Shown in pieces: positions 32,645-44,368 of a stretch of DNA of 64,000 nucleotides. Numbering within the stretch: the stretch's first letter is position 1; every line of letters starts with the position of its first letter. The stretch spans positions 1-64,000 of the forward strand of contig JABWDB010000012.1 of assembly GCA_019614645.1 (NCBI GenBank), given 5' to 3'. This DNA comes from Stratiolaelaps scimitus (lineage: Eukaryota > Arthropoda > Arachnida > Mesostigmata > Laelapidae). Both the position numbers and the translations under genes were made by a program. Below the pieces are notes generated by a model. It was given only the letters and a program-made list of their open reading frames with translations, was not told where the DNA came from and ran no database searches.

Positions 32645-35600
32645 AGAAAGCAGGAAGAAGGAGGCTTATATTATAAATGGGTAAGACTTGAGCCTATAGT
32701 TAGAAAAATAATAGCCCCTGCTTAGACAAGAAGACGTCTTTTTCTTACAGCGGCGATGTCGTTGGTACTACATGATTATTATGAGGGTAACTTCTGAATT
32801 GTTAACTATCAAACACTCCGATCCTCGACTGCATATACACTCCAGTAAATGACTGTTGCTAAACCACTAGAGGAAAGGTACCCCAGCACTGTGATAAAAA
32901 CAGCAGAGTTTAAATTTAGAAGTGTATAATTTGTGTGTTAATACGTCGCCAATGTTTACAATACTACTCGTCGTATTCGAGTGTCTCTAAATATGTGTGT
33001 GTCTCTCTATTATAGAGACATTCGAAAAACCAACAATTCACTTTGCATTGATTCCTTGAGCAAGTTCACTCAATGGGCTGGTATTTGTATTATGATTATT
33101 TTCAATAATGGCAGATTTTCGCACGAAGCATCTATCGGGTCTGGCTGTATCATCGAAATCAAATCACACCGACTTGCTTTCCCATCGGTGCTCCGCTGAC
33201 ATTTGCATTATGCGCATGCTAATAACATGGCAAGTTGTCTCGGTGCTGTATGCATCAGTGACTTGAGCCGGACGTGCAAATTTAACATTGTTTGCGCTCA
33301 TACATAAAGTAATAACAAAAAAGTAGTCTATAGTTCATCTACGCATATGCTACCTAAAGTTCAACTCGCGGTAGATCGGAGCAGTCATCCTTGTGTTTAG
33401 CATTTAAAGCCTCCTATAATGGCACAAGCAAACTTTTTGTGGTGGCTTGGGTTACCCTACAAACTGCATGGCCCCCATCGTGTGGCATCAACTACTACAC
33501 AAGCACTAATCTAACTTAGCTCTGCAACGTTATCACAAAACTCACAAAGTCAGTAACTCGTTGTCCTGAACTAGAAGATACGATACGCAATTCTGTCGAA
33601 TACATTCTTCCAGTTCCGCATTCTCTAGTTTTGTCCAGTAGCGGCAGCTGTTGAAAGCGGCTATTACGCACAAGGAGCTCAACTGTATTGAACTTTTCAT
33701 CATTTAATTAGTGAATATGATGACAACGTCTGTGAGCAGCATTAAGACAGATACCGTGCGGCGTCACTGGTCCAATATACAATAGGGCTAAGTACGCATG
33801 CTTATTATAGTCGAAAGAGTTCTTTGTTCTCTACTCTTACGACTGGTATGACCATATGGAAATACAGGAGCAGACAGGCGAATATCGAAGGTCATCCGAT
33901 TGCTGACCGCACCTGAATCTCATCGGGTCCAAAACTTGAATAATGAGAACGCGCCAGTCCTCCTGCATGGTCCTAAATGATAGAGTTAAAATAAAGGACA
34001 ATAAAGGGCTCGAATGAATACAGTCTGCAACATTGAATCCCCTGTGTGCTGTGTGATCATCGGCGAATCAGTTTTCAGCATTTTTTTCTTGTTTCTGGGC
34101 CGCCTTTGAGGAGGGGCTCATTGTCTGTACGTTGCATTACTTCACATGAGTATACATAAATAATTATTCGGTCTAGCTCTGTCTTTGAGATTTCACTGCG
34201 CTAGACGCAGGTGATCATAGGTACACATGCTTCTCCGGATAGCAGAAATAACTTCTGTACAACTGGTACAATGCTACAATGCACACGATGGCGATGCAGA
34301 AAATCTATAGCAGAGCCCCCATTCCCCTTCCAGTGTCCCATTCATATGAGGCAATGATCTCAAAACACTCCCTCGGTCCCACACCAAGATGGTTCGGGGG
34401 ACTCGTTCAGTGTGTTGGGATTTTGCGGCCACAGTGGAAATCTAGCAGTCTCATTTTGCTCCATTAGTTCACCTCACGTCTCTGTTTCGAAATTCAAGTC
34501 AGTGAGTGGTCAGTTCAAGTCAAACGTTAGCGTTGAATATACGAGAAAATATTTGGATGACAAGTCCACCGATTCTGATGAGTGATACACTTCATTACGG
34601 AACAGGCAAAATATGATCGATATAAAAAGTGGCGCGAAAATGAGATCGATACATGACTCTTTCATACATTGGTTGAGAATAACCTTAAATTACAATTCGT
34701 GTTGGTTGCCTTCTTCGCTGTCGACTAACACGGGTTGATCTAAGTTGCCGCAGCACTCATGGAGAAGATCATAACTGATAGTTGCTTCTCTGCTCCGCCT
34801 GTTATGTATTGGCTCACGTGAGAGATTTGCAAAATCAAGCGATCAACATAAAGTTGCGCTCGGAGGCTCCGAACGCAACCTTGTGCTTATCGTTCGATTT
34901 GAGACACAAGCGAGTCGTGACCCAGGACTGGGTGTCCTTGATGCGAAAATCTTCATTCGCCCCTGTGAAGGCACTCACCTTTCGATAAAAGGGAATTTCG
35001 ACATATTGTTGAGTCAGATTAGATACGAGACATAATTAGTTCACTGAAACACGTATGATTTGTTCTTCCATTTCTCTCAAAACTTCAGGTCAAATATTTA
35101 CATTTGATTGAAATGTGAGTCCGCCGTCGATGATGTCGGTGGCAAAATACTCACAGAATGACAGAATCATGTGTACTTGTATTAGGAACGAAAGTCCTTT
35201 TTCCTACTTTGCCGCACTTTGAGTTTAAGCAAATGAGATACGAAGCCTTTATTGTGACCTTGGGGGTTAGCAAAAGTCCTAATTAGTGATTTTTGTGTTC
35301 CACTCGACTCCACGCTTATTCTTTCAGAAAAAGTTAATACACCCGATGGGTTGGTAAAAGGTACTGCAGCTTGTTCAGAAACCTCTCGTTAGATCTTTAT
35401 TGAACAACCTTCTATAACGTTGAACTCAATTAATCTATCTTGTTTTGTGAAACCTATCTTCTTTACACTTTAAGCGTCTACATAAGGTTAGTCATCTTAA
35501 ACAAACTTTGGAGGGTGGGTACTACTTTTGCTAAGTTTTGTTGGATTTCCTTTTGGAAAACCTTTCTGGAATCGCAATACTAGGCCGTCGTATTTTTACG

Positions 35601-38600
35601 AATCGCTGATATAAGCATACAGAGGGTCTGAATGCCCCAAGACATCGAGGTATTTTTGTCACCTTAGATGATCTAGTGGTAAGTGTCTTGGGCTGCTAGA
35701 CAGGAGGGACATATATGTTCAGGTTAAATAAAGTAAAGGTGGCACTGATAGGTTGTTGAAGAAAAATAGACGTAGCTTTGTGGCCTATAACATAAGGGAA
35801 CGTCTGAGATCAGCTAAAAACGACTTTTACGGCACCGAATTAGTTCAACAGCACGACCCAACGCTATCATTTATTATCATTTATATTTCATAGAGTAAAT
35901 CTTTGGCGTTTTTGGCGATTGTTATGATCCGTACTCATCGTCGTCAGAGCTCCTTCATGATTGTCATCGGACTGGCGTATTCATATTATATTAGATATAC
36001 AGCAATCACTTAGTAGCAGGAATGGGAGTCCAGCAGACGGCATTCGGTTATGACGAAATCAAGAACATGTGGAATGCGCCAAACTCTCTATCGGACTAGC
36101 AGGTCCCTCACCTGCGAAAGACAAGCCTACCCAATCCAATATCAAAGCGATGCGACACGACAGCGATTTGAGTTTTCTTTCCTTGAGTTTCAGCCGAATG
36201 ACGTGACGATGATGTGTCTCTGTGTGTGAGTTCAACCCGCGACGAGCGTAGTAACCTACGGCATTCTTCTAAAAGTGATACGAAGTATCCTGCTAAATAG
36301 TATCTGTTTGACTGTTGTCATAGGGAGGGGGTCGCCATCTCTGTACCTGGATATGTAGGCATAGACGAAAACATTACGGGCCAACACTGCGACAATCAAC
36401 CAACCATGGTCTCACTCTCCGAAGCGTCCCCAAGAGGACGGCGGTCACTCCGCTTGTAGTTTCAAGAATCGCATCTGTACTTATACTGCGGACACGAGAT
36501 TCCGGCGCGCGACAAAAAAGCCACCAGTTACAGCGGACGCGATGGTAGGTAAACCGAGTAAGCAGCTGTAGCGAAAGAGTGGGTACTATTACTGCGGCAT
36601 CAGCATATGCAGATCCCTTACCAAAATATTCACACTCGTAGACATGCCAGACAGACACACCTTAGGTTCTTGTGCATACGCTAGATCTTGTTTAAATCAA
36701 CGGGGTCAATAACCCTGATAAGCAAGCATAGGGGGCTGGCATAGGTTCGCGGGCATGGTACTACCGGGCGATAAAGCTACATAGGCTTGATTTGCACTAG
36801 ACTAGCGCAGGGTCGAGACAAAGACCAGAGCAGAGTGTCGATTTGTGTCTTTTTGTTCTTGCTAATTATTTTCTTCATTACCTTGAAGTTCTTGCTAATT
36901 ATATCCTTCTTTTTGTTATTTTCATCTTAGTCATTACAAACAGCATAATTTTCATCGTCGCTTTTGTCCTCGTCGAAGGGAATAGACTGAGGGCTGTTGC
37001 TTGACCCAACAGGAGAAGTTAGACACAATGCTCCAAAGTCGTTACCATTCCTCGACATTCATGCGTTTACGAGAGACATTCCGGGCGTCGATGCGGTATA
37101 ATGTTAAAGAGGTTCCCTCCAAAAAATTTTTTTAACGTGCGTCTGATAAATTACAAAGCAACCTTTACATCTGCATTAAATAACGGTACGGCAATATTTT
37201 TTTTAGTCATTGAAGCGCGCTCTCGTTTCGCTTGTTGACAATAGCCGTTGACGAAAGTCTAGGCAAAATACCTTCTTCTATTTTTCGAGCTGACCCTCAG
37301 CTGTTCCCCTATCTAACAGGCCTCAGCTCTTAACCTTTAGGTATTACTATGAAGACCTGTCGAGGCCACCTTTGCAACAGACCCTCACGACAACCATAAT
37401 CGAGTCATTATACTATTGGCGGCTGGATTCTATTTGCAGCTCACGGATGGCAATCTATCGTACTGGGGACGATAAAAAAATCCTAATTTGGTTCTGTTTA
37501 AAATTTGATTTCCCCTGATCATTTAGTGTTATATTTACAGTCTTTAAGCGGATGTACCGTGGGTACTACGCACTTATAGTCCATATCAATATATATATAT
37601 ATATATATATTTATGTATAGCAACAACTTAATTTTACCCGCTAGCTAAAAATAACATAGGAACCTAATGAGCTGTAACTATAAGAACAAAGCATCAGTTT
37701 GGATAAATAGACCGCCAATGGGATACGTCGCAGGTTCAAGTGGCCTCAGGGAGGTGAAGTTTTTCTACTCGACGTTTCTCGTAGTAAACCGCGATTCACG
37801 GTTGGGGACCGAGGAATATCGGATGGGAGAAAACGCTAAACAATGTATTTTGTTGATGGACAACTAACAATTAATATTCCTTGCCCCAACAGCAGAAGTC
37901 TTGGATACAAGCGGAAGACTGGTGGCGGGGGTTTTCTGGCTGAGCCTATTTGAAACGACTGGTGAATCAATGTCATCATGCTTTGAAAAAAGTAATAGCA
38001 TCTAGTCTCACGGGAGGGAGACGCTCACTTTTGTATCATTAAAAGTTATTCGAAGTTCTGTTTCTCGAAATCGTTTGTAAAATGACACTCTCCACCCAGA
38101 CAAACAGTATATGTGCATGTGTTATGAGCAACGTAATTCTATCGTGTTCCGCCCTTTACCATCGTCAAACCATCTTGCGGAATCGATCGAAAGTGCTGCA
38201 ATATTAACTTTCCATCCTGCGAACAGGTTGTGAAATACTATTACATTCATATTGACGTAACAACGTTACAACTGAAATCTGGTGTAGTAACTGCAAAGTT
38301 CTAGCTGAGAGTTCAAGAATTCAAGACATTCAACGTGTGCTGATAGAAATAGGCTCTCAATTTAATTCTGAATCAAGGAGGGAGAGATGGACAGAGAAGG
38401 GTTAGATAGAAGGGATTTCGCAGTTTCTCCTCTAGGGAGCAGCGGCAACAGCAAGAACATAGGTATATGGATGGGATCGTAAATCAGAAATAAAGACAGC
38501 TTTCACCATTATCTGAGATTTGATCGTGATAGTAATTGGTGTATGCCGGGTCTGTGTCGAAGGCTGTGATTTTTTTAAAGTTGCCGTCCCGCTCTAGGCT

Positions 38601-41600
38601 ATCGTTGGCAAACAAATCGATACAATTTCGATTTGTTTGCCAACGAATATTTTTAATAGGATGAGTAACGCATACGGTCGAGGCGAGGGAAACGTATTGA
38701 TAAAAATACATTTTCTGCTTACGTATAAGTCCGGCATAAAAATGTGTATCTAAGAATAACCGGAGTCGAAAGCGTGCTCATAACACATCGCATCGATATT
38801 TCAGGGGTCAAATAGAGTCTAAATCTGGAGAAAAACTAAATTTGAGGTGGAAATACAGAATTCACCATGTGAGGTTGACATCGTACAGTCGGTATCCAAA
38901 TATAAAAATACGGCTCATTTTTTATCTCACGTCTAGCGCTAGCACTGTGTGAACGAAAACGACACCGTTGAGAAGAAGGGCGTCCATCCAGCGCTAATGT
39001 GGGAACTATTTGTTATAGTCGAAGATGTATCGTGATACTGTACTATGCATTTTTCCATTCAGGTGAACATTATAGCCGTGAAGCGATTTAAGCTCTGCGT
39101 ACCAGACAATATGCAGTCTTTATAGCTATGCAGCTATATAGCGATAGTCTCGTTTATTTATTGATCTCAGATGAGAAATACCTCATATGTAGCTGATATT
39201 ACTGAAAATTCGAATATCGCTTGCTTTGATCCAAATATTCTGCACGTACATCTTGTACTAATTGCGTCATTATCATACGTATTTTAATACTCACAATATC
39301 AGAGGGGGTGGTACTTTCTCGGGGCCGCCATTGTTTAGGAAATTCATGATCCAGCACTATCACCACATGCCTAACAATGGACGTACAATAGCGAAAAGTG
39401 AACGGACCTGAAGTGTACGCCTTTTTCAGTTCAGGACAAACCATCACTGAAATACATATGGGAATGCTGAACGAAACATGCTATCTGCATTAGGCCTACG
39501 AGCTGACCGGACTAGCACACCCGCATCTTCATCATCTAAGCGGCCTTTTCTGGCGATCTCCCGCCATTTATAACCAGCGATTGAAACCCATTTTCAGCCG
39601 GCCATCGAGTGGGCGGCAACGGTAAACGCCCCACTCCAAAGAGGCCGTGGAAGGCATCGAACTCGCTGTAATAGGCCCTCGCCGTGAGAAAATCATCTAT
39701 CTACTACTGATCATAATAGTAGACATAATAATAATAGTAATATTCTCCGCATAACTACATACCGCTATACAGGGGCTATACTTTGAATTATGTTTAAATA
39801 ACGCGAGCGAAGAAAATCGAAAGGGTTCGCACCGCAACGGTAAGGTGGAACGTTAAGCCGAGTAAAGTACGCCTTTATTGAGGGGTGTGATTATAACATG
39901 CGTTGCGTTGGCCCTCGGCAACGATGTGGCGAAATTAACAAGCGGACATCCAGCCACTCAGATCTAGAATCGGACAGAGACTGACCGACTGATCTGCTCA
40001 CTGCTGATTGCTGGCATTGCCATAAAAATGATCTTCACCACCATCAGCTAAACCGACCGACCTTGCTTCTGACTTTGGCCGTGACAATGACCTTGAGCAG
40101 CTTGGGCAGCAGAGCTAACGGCTTTATTAGTATTGAATTGTGTGTGGCGAATTCTGTCACGCGCACTATCGCCCCAGACGCAAATACTTGCGGCAGTGCA
40201 GCAAAGCTAGCTCGGACGTCTTTGGCCACAAAAGAAAAATAACCCGCAACCAGTTATAATACGGGCTAATATCGAATGCGGGCTAATTGCATGCTGCTCA
40301 TAGCAAGCTATCGGATCTGTGACCGTGACGCTTCTCGGAGGGGTATGTACTGAAGGTAGTCTTCAGATTCAGCAACTCATGCTCAGACTCAAAATCTTGT
40401 AGTTGCCATAGCTGGAGCCTACAACAGTCACATCTTGCGCCTCTTTTGCTCTAAAAATGGATACGGTCTTCATTTCCCTATGAACCATTATACATAGCAG
40501 TCACCATCATCGTCATTCTTATTATTGTCACCCCACCAAGATGCAGATATGCGTATATAGTCGTCGACATTTATGTAGGCCTAATGCGCAGGGCACCTAG
40601 CGGGGCTAATATATCATCGGTGGACTTTCTAAGACGCCTTTCGGAACTCCTCGCAAATTCATGTAGTCGTACAATGCCTTAAGTAGCTCAAGAGATGTAG
40701 AATCGACTGTTGCTACTGCTGCTGCCGCGCCTGTTAGGCTATCTCATGGGCAGGACATACTTCGCTGTATGCGCAATACGCAAGATAGTACTGGTACTAG
40801 TATTCTGGCCAAAGATATCGACCATTGCTAGCATTCTCTCTCTCACTCTCTCTGTGACGTCCTCGTCTCTTCGACTACTCATAGATGCAGCAAGGTTAGG
40901 TGACCGCCAGACTTTCTTGGGATGTAAGAGGCCACCATCTGTCCGAATGGCTCGGCCATTCACTACCCAGCCGCCTGAAGCCTCGCTGGAGAGTCAGTCA
41001 GCAAATTCGGGAATGTCATCAACCAGGGAATGCGCAGGCGGTCAATGGCGTTTGACCGTTTGATAAATCCGGCTGGTAGCCGGGTCTTCTTGACCTATCT
41101 GACAATCTGGCCAGAGGTTCGGCTTCTGAACGAGAAGCGCGATCTGGGCGAAGGTGAGCCGATTTCTCAGCGGCACTGGCCACTCCAATCGGCCATATGC
41201 GAAACGATATAGACTGAGGTCACCACACGTGTGGAACGAACCCTTCGAAGACTTGTTGATACCATTATATATATATATCGTTCAGTTTCAACTGCAGTAC
41301 TGGTATTTTACAGTTATATCTACCAACCTCACCCACAAGAGATGGGATATTCCGATTACAAACGAGCCTAGCTGAGCGTTCATGAACACGGAGGAAGCTG
41401 ATTTGGATTGTAACGGCCATTCTGGTAAAAAAGTGGTATCGGAAAACAATTTTCAACTTTTATTGATCTGTACTGATTACACATGGTACGGCGTGCATAG
41501 GGTGTATTTTCGAGAAATATAGCCGTTAGACTTAGTCATATGACTAGAGAAATTTAATTTTTCTTCCGAGAAAACTTTGCATCGCATTTCTACATCACTC

Positions 41601-44368
41601 GCATCCGTTTTTCTGGCAACTATGCACTTTCTATTCGTTAGATATTCTCTATTATTTATATTTTTTAATTATTTAATTTTACATTTTTGCAATATAAGAC
41701 ACAGGTAGAGTGAGATCTTTACTCTCGAATGATGCTCTGAGTTGCATGATGTTAAACATGAACGAAGATATCGTATATATATGTATATTATATGACACAT
41801 GCTTGCCCTCTATTTTGGTAGCACCATTGAATTGTTTTTCTTGCTCTCTCTACCTATTCACCGGGACGCTTAGAATATACATAGTTCGCTTCAAAGCGCG
41901 TTATGACGACTGGCGGGAGTGGATGGGAAGTGAGGGTGTAGATGGAGGTCGGTTGAGCAGTTCCAAGAACATTGTCAGGTAAGTCCATCGACTTATGGCA
42001 CAACTCAGCCACAAATTTTGTTCCACCGTTGAATAGTGCGGGTCCGTGGCCATGTATGATTTCTTTGAGCGTTCGACCGTCAAGGCAGAAGGCACTGACA
42101 CACATAAGGCATATGAGCACCATTGAAACACTCCTTACATGTGCGTATGTGTGCCTAGGTAAGTGTATGTGTCGCGTGGTGAGCGTAGGTATCTCTGGTC
42201 GATAGTGCATGAATACGGAAAGAGTACCGTTTACCTGCTCGTTTCAAGGGTAGCATAAAATGATGTCATTGGACCCGCTTCCATCCAGTCCGCTCAGACG
42301 AATCAGGCAGGCGGGCAATAAACACAAAAATGCTATAATATTTAACGACGCTATCCCATCTATCCAGCTATTGTGCACACTGTCTGTGATTTTCTAGTGT
42401 TTATAGCAGACTACGGCGGCCCTAGTCTGCCTGAGGTTCAATCGAAAATGGCTCCAACATCGGTCGCTAAACTCAGGACAAAAACGAGCGGTGCCTGTGA
42501 CCCGGTGCATTCTGATGTTTTCTGACAAACAATTGCAGAGTCTATCTGAAATAATGCTACTCTAAATTTGGGAAGAGCGAACTACTGCATTGCATAGTTG
42601 TGGTGCTATTCTCATTCGTCTCTGCTGCTACAAAATTGGTTCTCCTAACGTACGTTATGCTATACGGGTGTAGCCATTCGAGCACAACTTAACCCACAGT
42701 TAGACATACAGATACGAGAGTAGACCAGACTTGCTTCGACCAATTGTTCTCCGCTCATCAACCGCACTCGTGCACACGGTCGGCGCGCAAGAGTACGAAG
42801 TATTCCAGGCGGCGGAGGTGAACTGGACTGGACACAATCGCACGACAGCGCAACGTAAATGCGCAACGTATTGCGTGTAGTATTCAACAATCATTGTAAC
42901 TAAATCTATCTCGTTTGTTTTGTTAACCACTGGTTGCCGCCACTAGCTACAACGGTGCTGACCACCGTTTGGACAGGGTAGATATATCACTCACGCATCA
43001 GTTTCAGACAATGATGTCGAACTGTAGTCAGGTTGCTGGGCTGATGGGCCTGTATGTTCTACTATCGAGCCATCGGGCGACATCAATACTGTGCGGTCGT
43101 ACGAGAATATCGGCGATCGCTTTCCTTTGCGTGAAATAAAAGAAAACTATTCTTCGAATTTTCGATAAAGCCCAACTCAAGTAATATCTTTCATAGCTTT
43201 AGAACAGCTTGCCAAGGAACCACATAGTCAGGCGTCACCCGCTATTTAGATATGACATCACTATTGCTTTTATACTGGTGAATTTTTTTTGCACCACGAG
43301 CGAGAAGCTCGAATATGTTAGTCGGGTGCGCCGCAACGCAACTTTTTGGAAGAAATCTATGAAAGAATGCTACGAGGGTTTTCATTCACAAAAAAGTAAT
43401 TGATTTAGTTTTGACAATAACAACCTTCCCTGACTTTACAAACAATAAATAAAATACAACGCCAAGGGGAAATAGGCATTCTAAGAGGGGCTCTATTCTA
43501 TCGCCTGTTCGACCTTGATTCGAATTCGTTTGATTTTCGTGCCGTGACACAGTAAGTCAAATAAGATAGTCGTATCAATTGATATTTTTGGGGCTATGAT
43601 AACGAACTTGTTTTAAGTCTAGCCCACTTGTGTTTTATCCAGCAAACACACCATTATCCCGAATTTGACAGAAACTCCCTATGATGCAAATCAAACGATC
43701 TTGAGACAACTCATGAAACTACTCGTTTGAGGTAGAACTTTCTCCAGACCATTCGCGGCAATTATTAGGCCAAATGGAACGCTCTTTTAAAGTAACTTTT
43801 CCATTTAAACCGGTTTTGGTTTAAATAGTGTACGCTTTGCTCAGAAGTGCAAGATTAAAGTGAATGTGAAACATTTCCGTACAGCTGGAGCAAAGGATGG
43901 CCTATTTTAATTCAACACAGTTTCACATACCACATTAAATATCGCATCGTAATTCGAGGCATTTTATGCCTATAGACACTTACCTTGATCGGTGAAGATG
44001 ATAGCTTCCGTCGGTTTAATGTAAAAGTCTTCCGAGTCGTCATACTCAGGGTTCGGAGAGAAGCCATAGCCCTGATCACCGTACATTTGATCTGGACCGC
44101 CCCTGTTTTTTGTTTGATATGAAGTGAGTAGGTCATTAATTGCCGGGAGACCTTCTAGATCGCTCCGAGTGATGTTCGGTACTCGATCGAGGTGGAGTTT
44201 CTCAAGAATCGATTGCTTAATCTCGGCTAGACGCCGTTCCTTGGCTGCTGCGTGATTGCCGTCACAGGTGGGACACAGATCATAGTTGGTCTCGTTCTGC
44301 ATGGCCTGCACACCCAGCGCAAGTAGTACAGAGGCTGCGCAGAGAACGGAGCTAATCGACAGCTTCAT
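22005..44368 (-). CDS. myo: GDF8/11-type TGF-beta ligand (myoglianin-like), four exons
   Basis: Joining 44,368-43,984, 25,021-24,810, 23,594-23,406 and 22,424-22,005 gives 1,206 nt, i.e. 401 residues plus stop, with exact phase agreement and consensus splice sites (donors GTAAGT, GTGAGA, GTACGT; acceptors TTTCAG, TTACAG, TTGCAG). The product has a signal peptide (~1-22), a myostatin/GDF11-like prodomain (CPTC, then AEIKQSILEKLHL...VPNIT), a furin site RSRR at 277-280 and a mature domain 281-401 with the nine-cysteine pattern C/CC/CSGEC/CC/CxC. Myoglianin is the arthropod GDF8/11 orthologue, a secreted dimer signalling through the activin branch (Baboon/dSmad2) in muscle, neural remodelling and moulting timing; this is family knowledge. 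Odd points: a 12-residue Gln-rich insertion in the mature wrist and a C-terminus CACL instead of the usual CxCS. No other TGF-beta subfamily fits the prodomain as well. Confidence 0.9.
22649..22694. repeat. (TA)n microsatellite in GDF8/11 intron 3
   Basis: About 23 TA units, ~225 bases from the acceptor of exon 4. It is one of the longest TA tracts in the window. Confidence 0.9.
23406..23594 (-). CDS. myo: GDF8/11 gene exon 3: prodomain C-terminal part
   Basis: 189 nt, 63 codons, phase 0 at both ends. GRWIHIDVKKDLDSWF and LGLKLRIYDNRGRDVNF match the conserved W..IDVK..L..WL and LGIEI.A.D..G.D..V blocks of GDF8/11 prodomains. The exon ends HGIN before GTACGT; joined to RPYLKLTV of exon 4 this lines up with the DGLNPFLEVKV stretch of vertebrate relatives, which supports this donor over later GT sites. 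The open frame runs on ~60 nt past the donor. Confidence 0.85.
24514..24533. repeat. (CT)n microsatellite
   Basis: Ten CT units within intron 2 of the GDF8/11 gene. Confidence 0.8.
24810..25021 (-). CDS. myo: GDF8/11 gene exon 2: prodomain middle
   Basis: 212 nt, 71 codons with the base carried over from exon 1. The peptide runs DLTEKYLEISGW... to GYHTKK. The segment LYQFKISSTLL...SAEFRLHL corresponds to the start of the prodomain arm (in vertebrate relatives F.FSSK...V..A.LW..L). The acceptor is TTATTTCAG and the donor AAG/GTGAGA. It ends in phase 0. Confidence 0.85.
26845..26897. repeat. TA-cored palindrome
   Basis: AGTATACCTAAACGAT, then (AT)10, then ATCGTTTTAGGTTTACT. The flanking arms are near-perfect reverse complements (one bulge, one mismatch), so the whole 53 bases can snap back. 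Located in intron 1. Confidence 0.75.
27873..27900. repeat. (TC)n microsatellite
   Basis: Imperfect TC tract interrupted by one GTC, in intron 1. Confidence 0.75.
28941..28962. repeat. (TA)n microsatellite
   Basis: Eleven TA units in intron 1. Confidence 0.85.
30068..30187 (+). repeat. Left arm of a 120-bp inverted repeat
   Basis: 120 bases that match the reverse complement of 30,691-30,810 with 11 differences and no gaps (~91%). The arm is followed by a (TA)n tract at 30,201-30,248. The content is not a recognised transposon end. Confidence 0.85.
30691..30810 (-). repeat. Right arm of a 120-bp inverted repeat
   Basis: Reverse-complement partner of 30,068-30,187; the arm is preceded by a (TA)n tract at 30,665-30,690, mirroring the left side. 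The spacer of 503 bases has no gene. Confidence 0.85.
30823..30934 (-). mobile_element. SINE family A, copy 1
   Basis: Poly(T) at the left (the poly(A) tail of a minus-strand insert), then ~100 bases shared with 37,280-37,375 and 55,577-55,718. The shared part includes AGGTGGCCCCGACAGG and GCTGAGGCCTGTC on the minus strand. TA repeats on both sides suggest insertion into a (TA)n tract. Confidence 0.75.
31781..31831. repeat. TA-cored palindrome
   Basis: TGGATAAGTTAT, a (TA)n core, then ATAACTCATCCA. The arms are reverse complements at 11 of 12 positions. This is the second such structure in intron 1. Confidence 0.75.
32612..32642. repeat. (AT)n microsatellite
   Basis: About 15 AT units in intron 1. 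Confidence 0.85.
35665..35752 (+). mobile_element. SINE family A, divergent copy with tRNA-like head
   Basis: TGATCTAGTGGTAAGTG (A-box-like), GGGCTGCTAGACAG (anticodon-arm-like) and GTTCAGGTT (weak B-box) are followed by AATAAAGTAAAGGTGGCACTGATAGG. The last part aligns with the AATAAGCAAAGGTGGCCCCGACAGG found upstream of the poly(A) body in the other copies. It therefore shows the 5' head that the truncated copies lack. Confidence 0.5.
37280..37375 (-). mobile_element. SINE family A, copy 2 (5'-truncated)
   Basis: Same ~95-base unit as at 30,823 and 55,577, with only a short T run at its left. Similarity stops at CCACCTTTGC, ~8 bases earlier than in copy 1. Located in intron 1. Confidence 0.75.
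37589..37611. repeat. (AT)n microsatellite
   Basis: About 11 AT units in intron 1. Confidence 0.8.
38603..38645. repeat. Perfect 18-bp stem-loop
   Basis: CGTTGGCAAACAAATCGA (38,603-38,620), a 7-base loop, then the exact reverse complement TCGATTTGTTTGCCAACG (38,628-38,645). One more A-T pair extends the stem. It lies within intron 1 and is not a microsatellite. It is too short for a typical microRNA precursor. Confidence 0.9.
39550..39760 (+). mobile_element. Possible LINE 3' tail
   Basis: A GC-rich island (~39,560-39,690) in AT-rich intron DNA ends in a run of ATAATAATAATAGTAAT. GC-rich 3' ends followed by TAA-type tails are seen in some LINE clades. No protein motif was seen, so this is a weak call. 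Confidence 0.25.
43984..44368 (-). CDS. myo: GDF8/11 gene exon 1: signal peptide and prodomain start
   Basis: 385 nt, 128 codons plus one base. I chose the ATG at 44,368 because it begins a clean signal peptide (MKLS, hydrophobic core to ~residue 20, VQA). Upstream ATGs in the same open frame (to 44,542) would put 58 non-hydrophobic residues in front. The CPTC pair and the AEIKQSILEKL helix align with the straightjacket region of myostatin/GDF11 prodomains. N-glycosylation sequons are NET (~25) and NIT (~65). The exon ends CAAG/GTAAGT. Confidence 0.88.

Larger units (their letters stand above)
25022..43983 (-). other. Intron 1 of the GDF8/11 gene (~19 kb)
   Basis: Starts GTAAGT and ends TTATTTCAG. 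No further exon is needed, since the phases of exons 1 and 2 match directly, although a skipped small exon with length divisible by three cannot be excluded. It carries SINE family A copies, a 120-bp-arm inverted repeat, a perfect hairpin at 38,603-38,645, palindromic TA tracts and many microsatellites, listed separately. The rest is AT-rich with no gene recognised. Confidence 0.75.

Noticed and set aside
39199..39447. Possible extra exon of the GDF8/11 gene in intron 1
   Set aside because: Exons 1 and 2 already join in phase, and the peptide has no resemblance to the prodomain.
40590..40720. RT-like peptide on the minus strand (ALYDYMNLRGVPKGVLESPP)
   Set aside because: GVPKG resembles RT motif B, but the surrounding motifs are missing and the spacing is wrong; too weak to call a LINE fragment.
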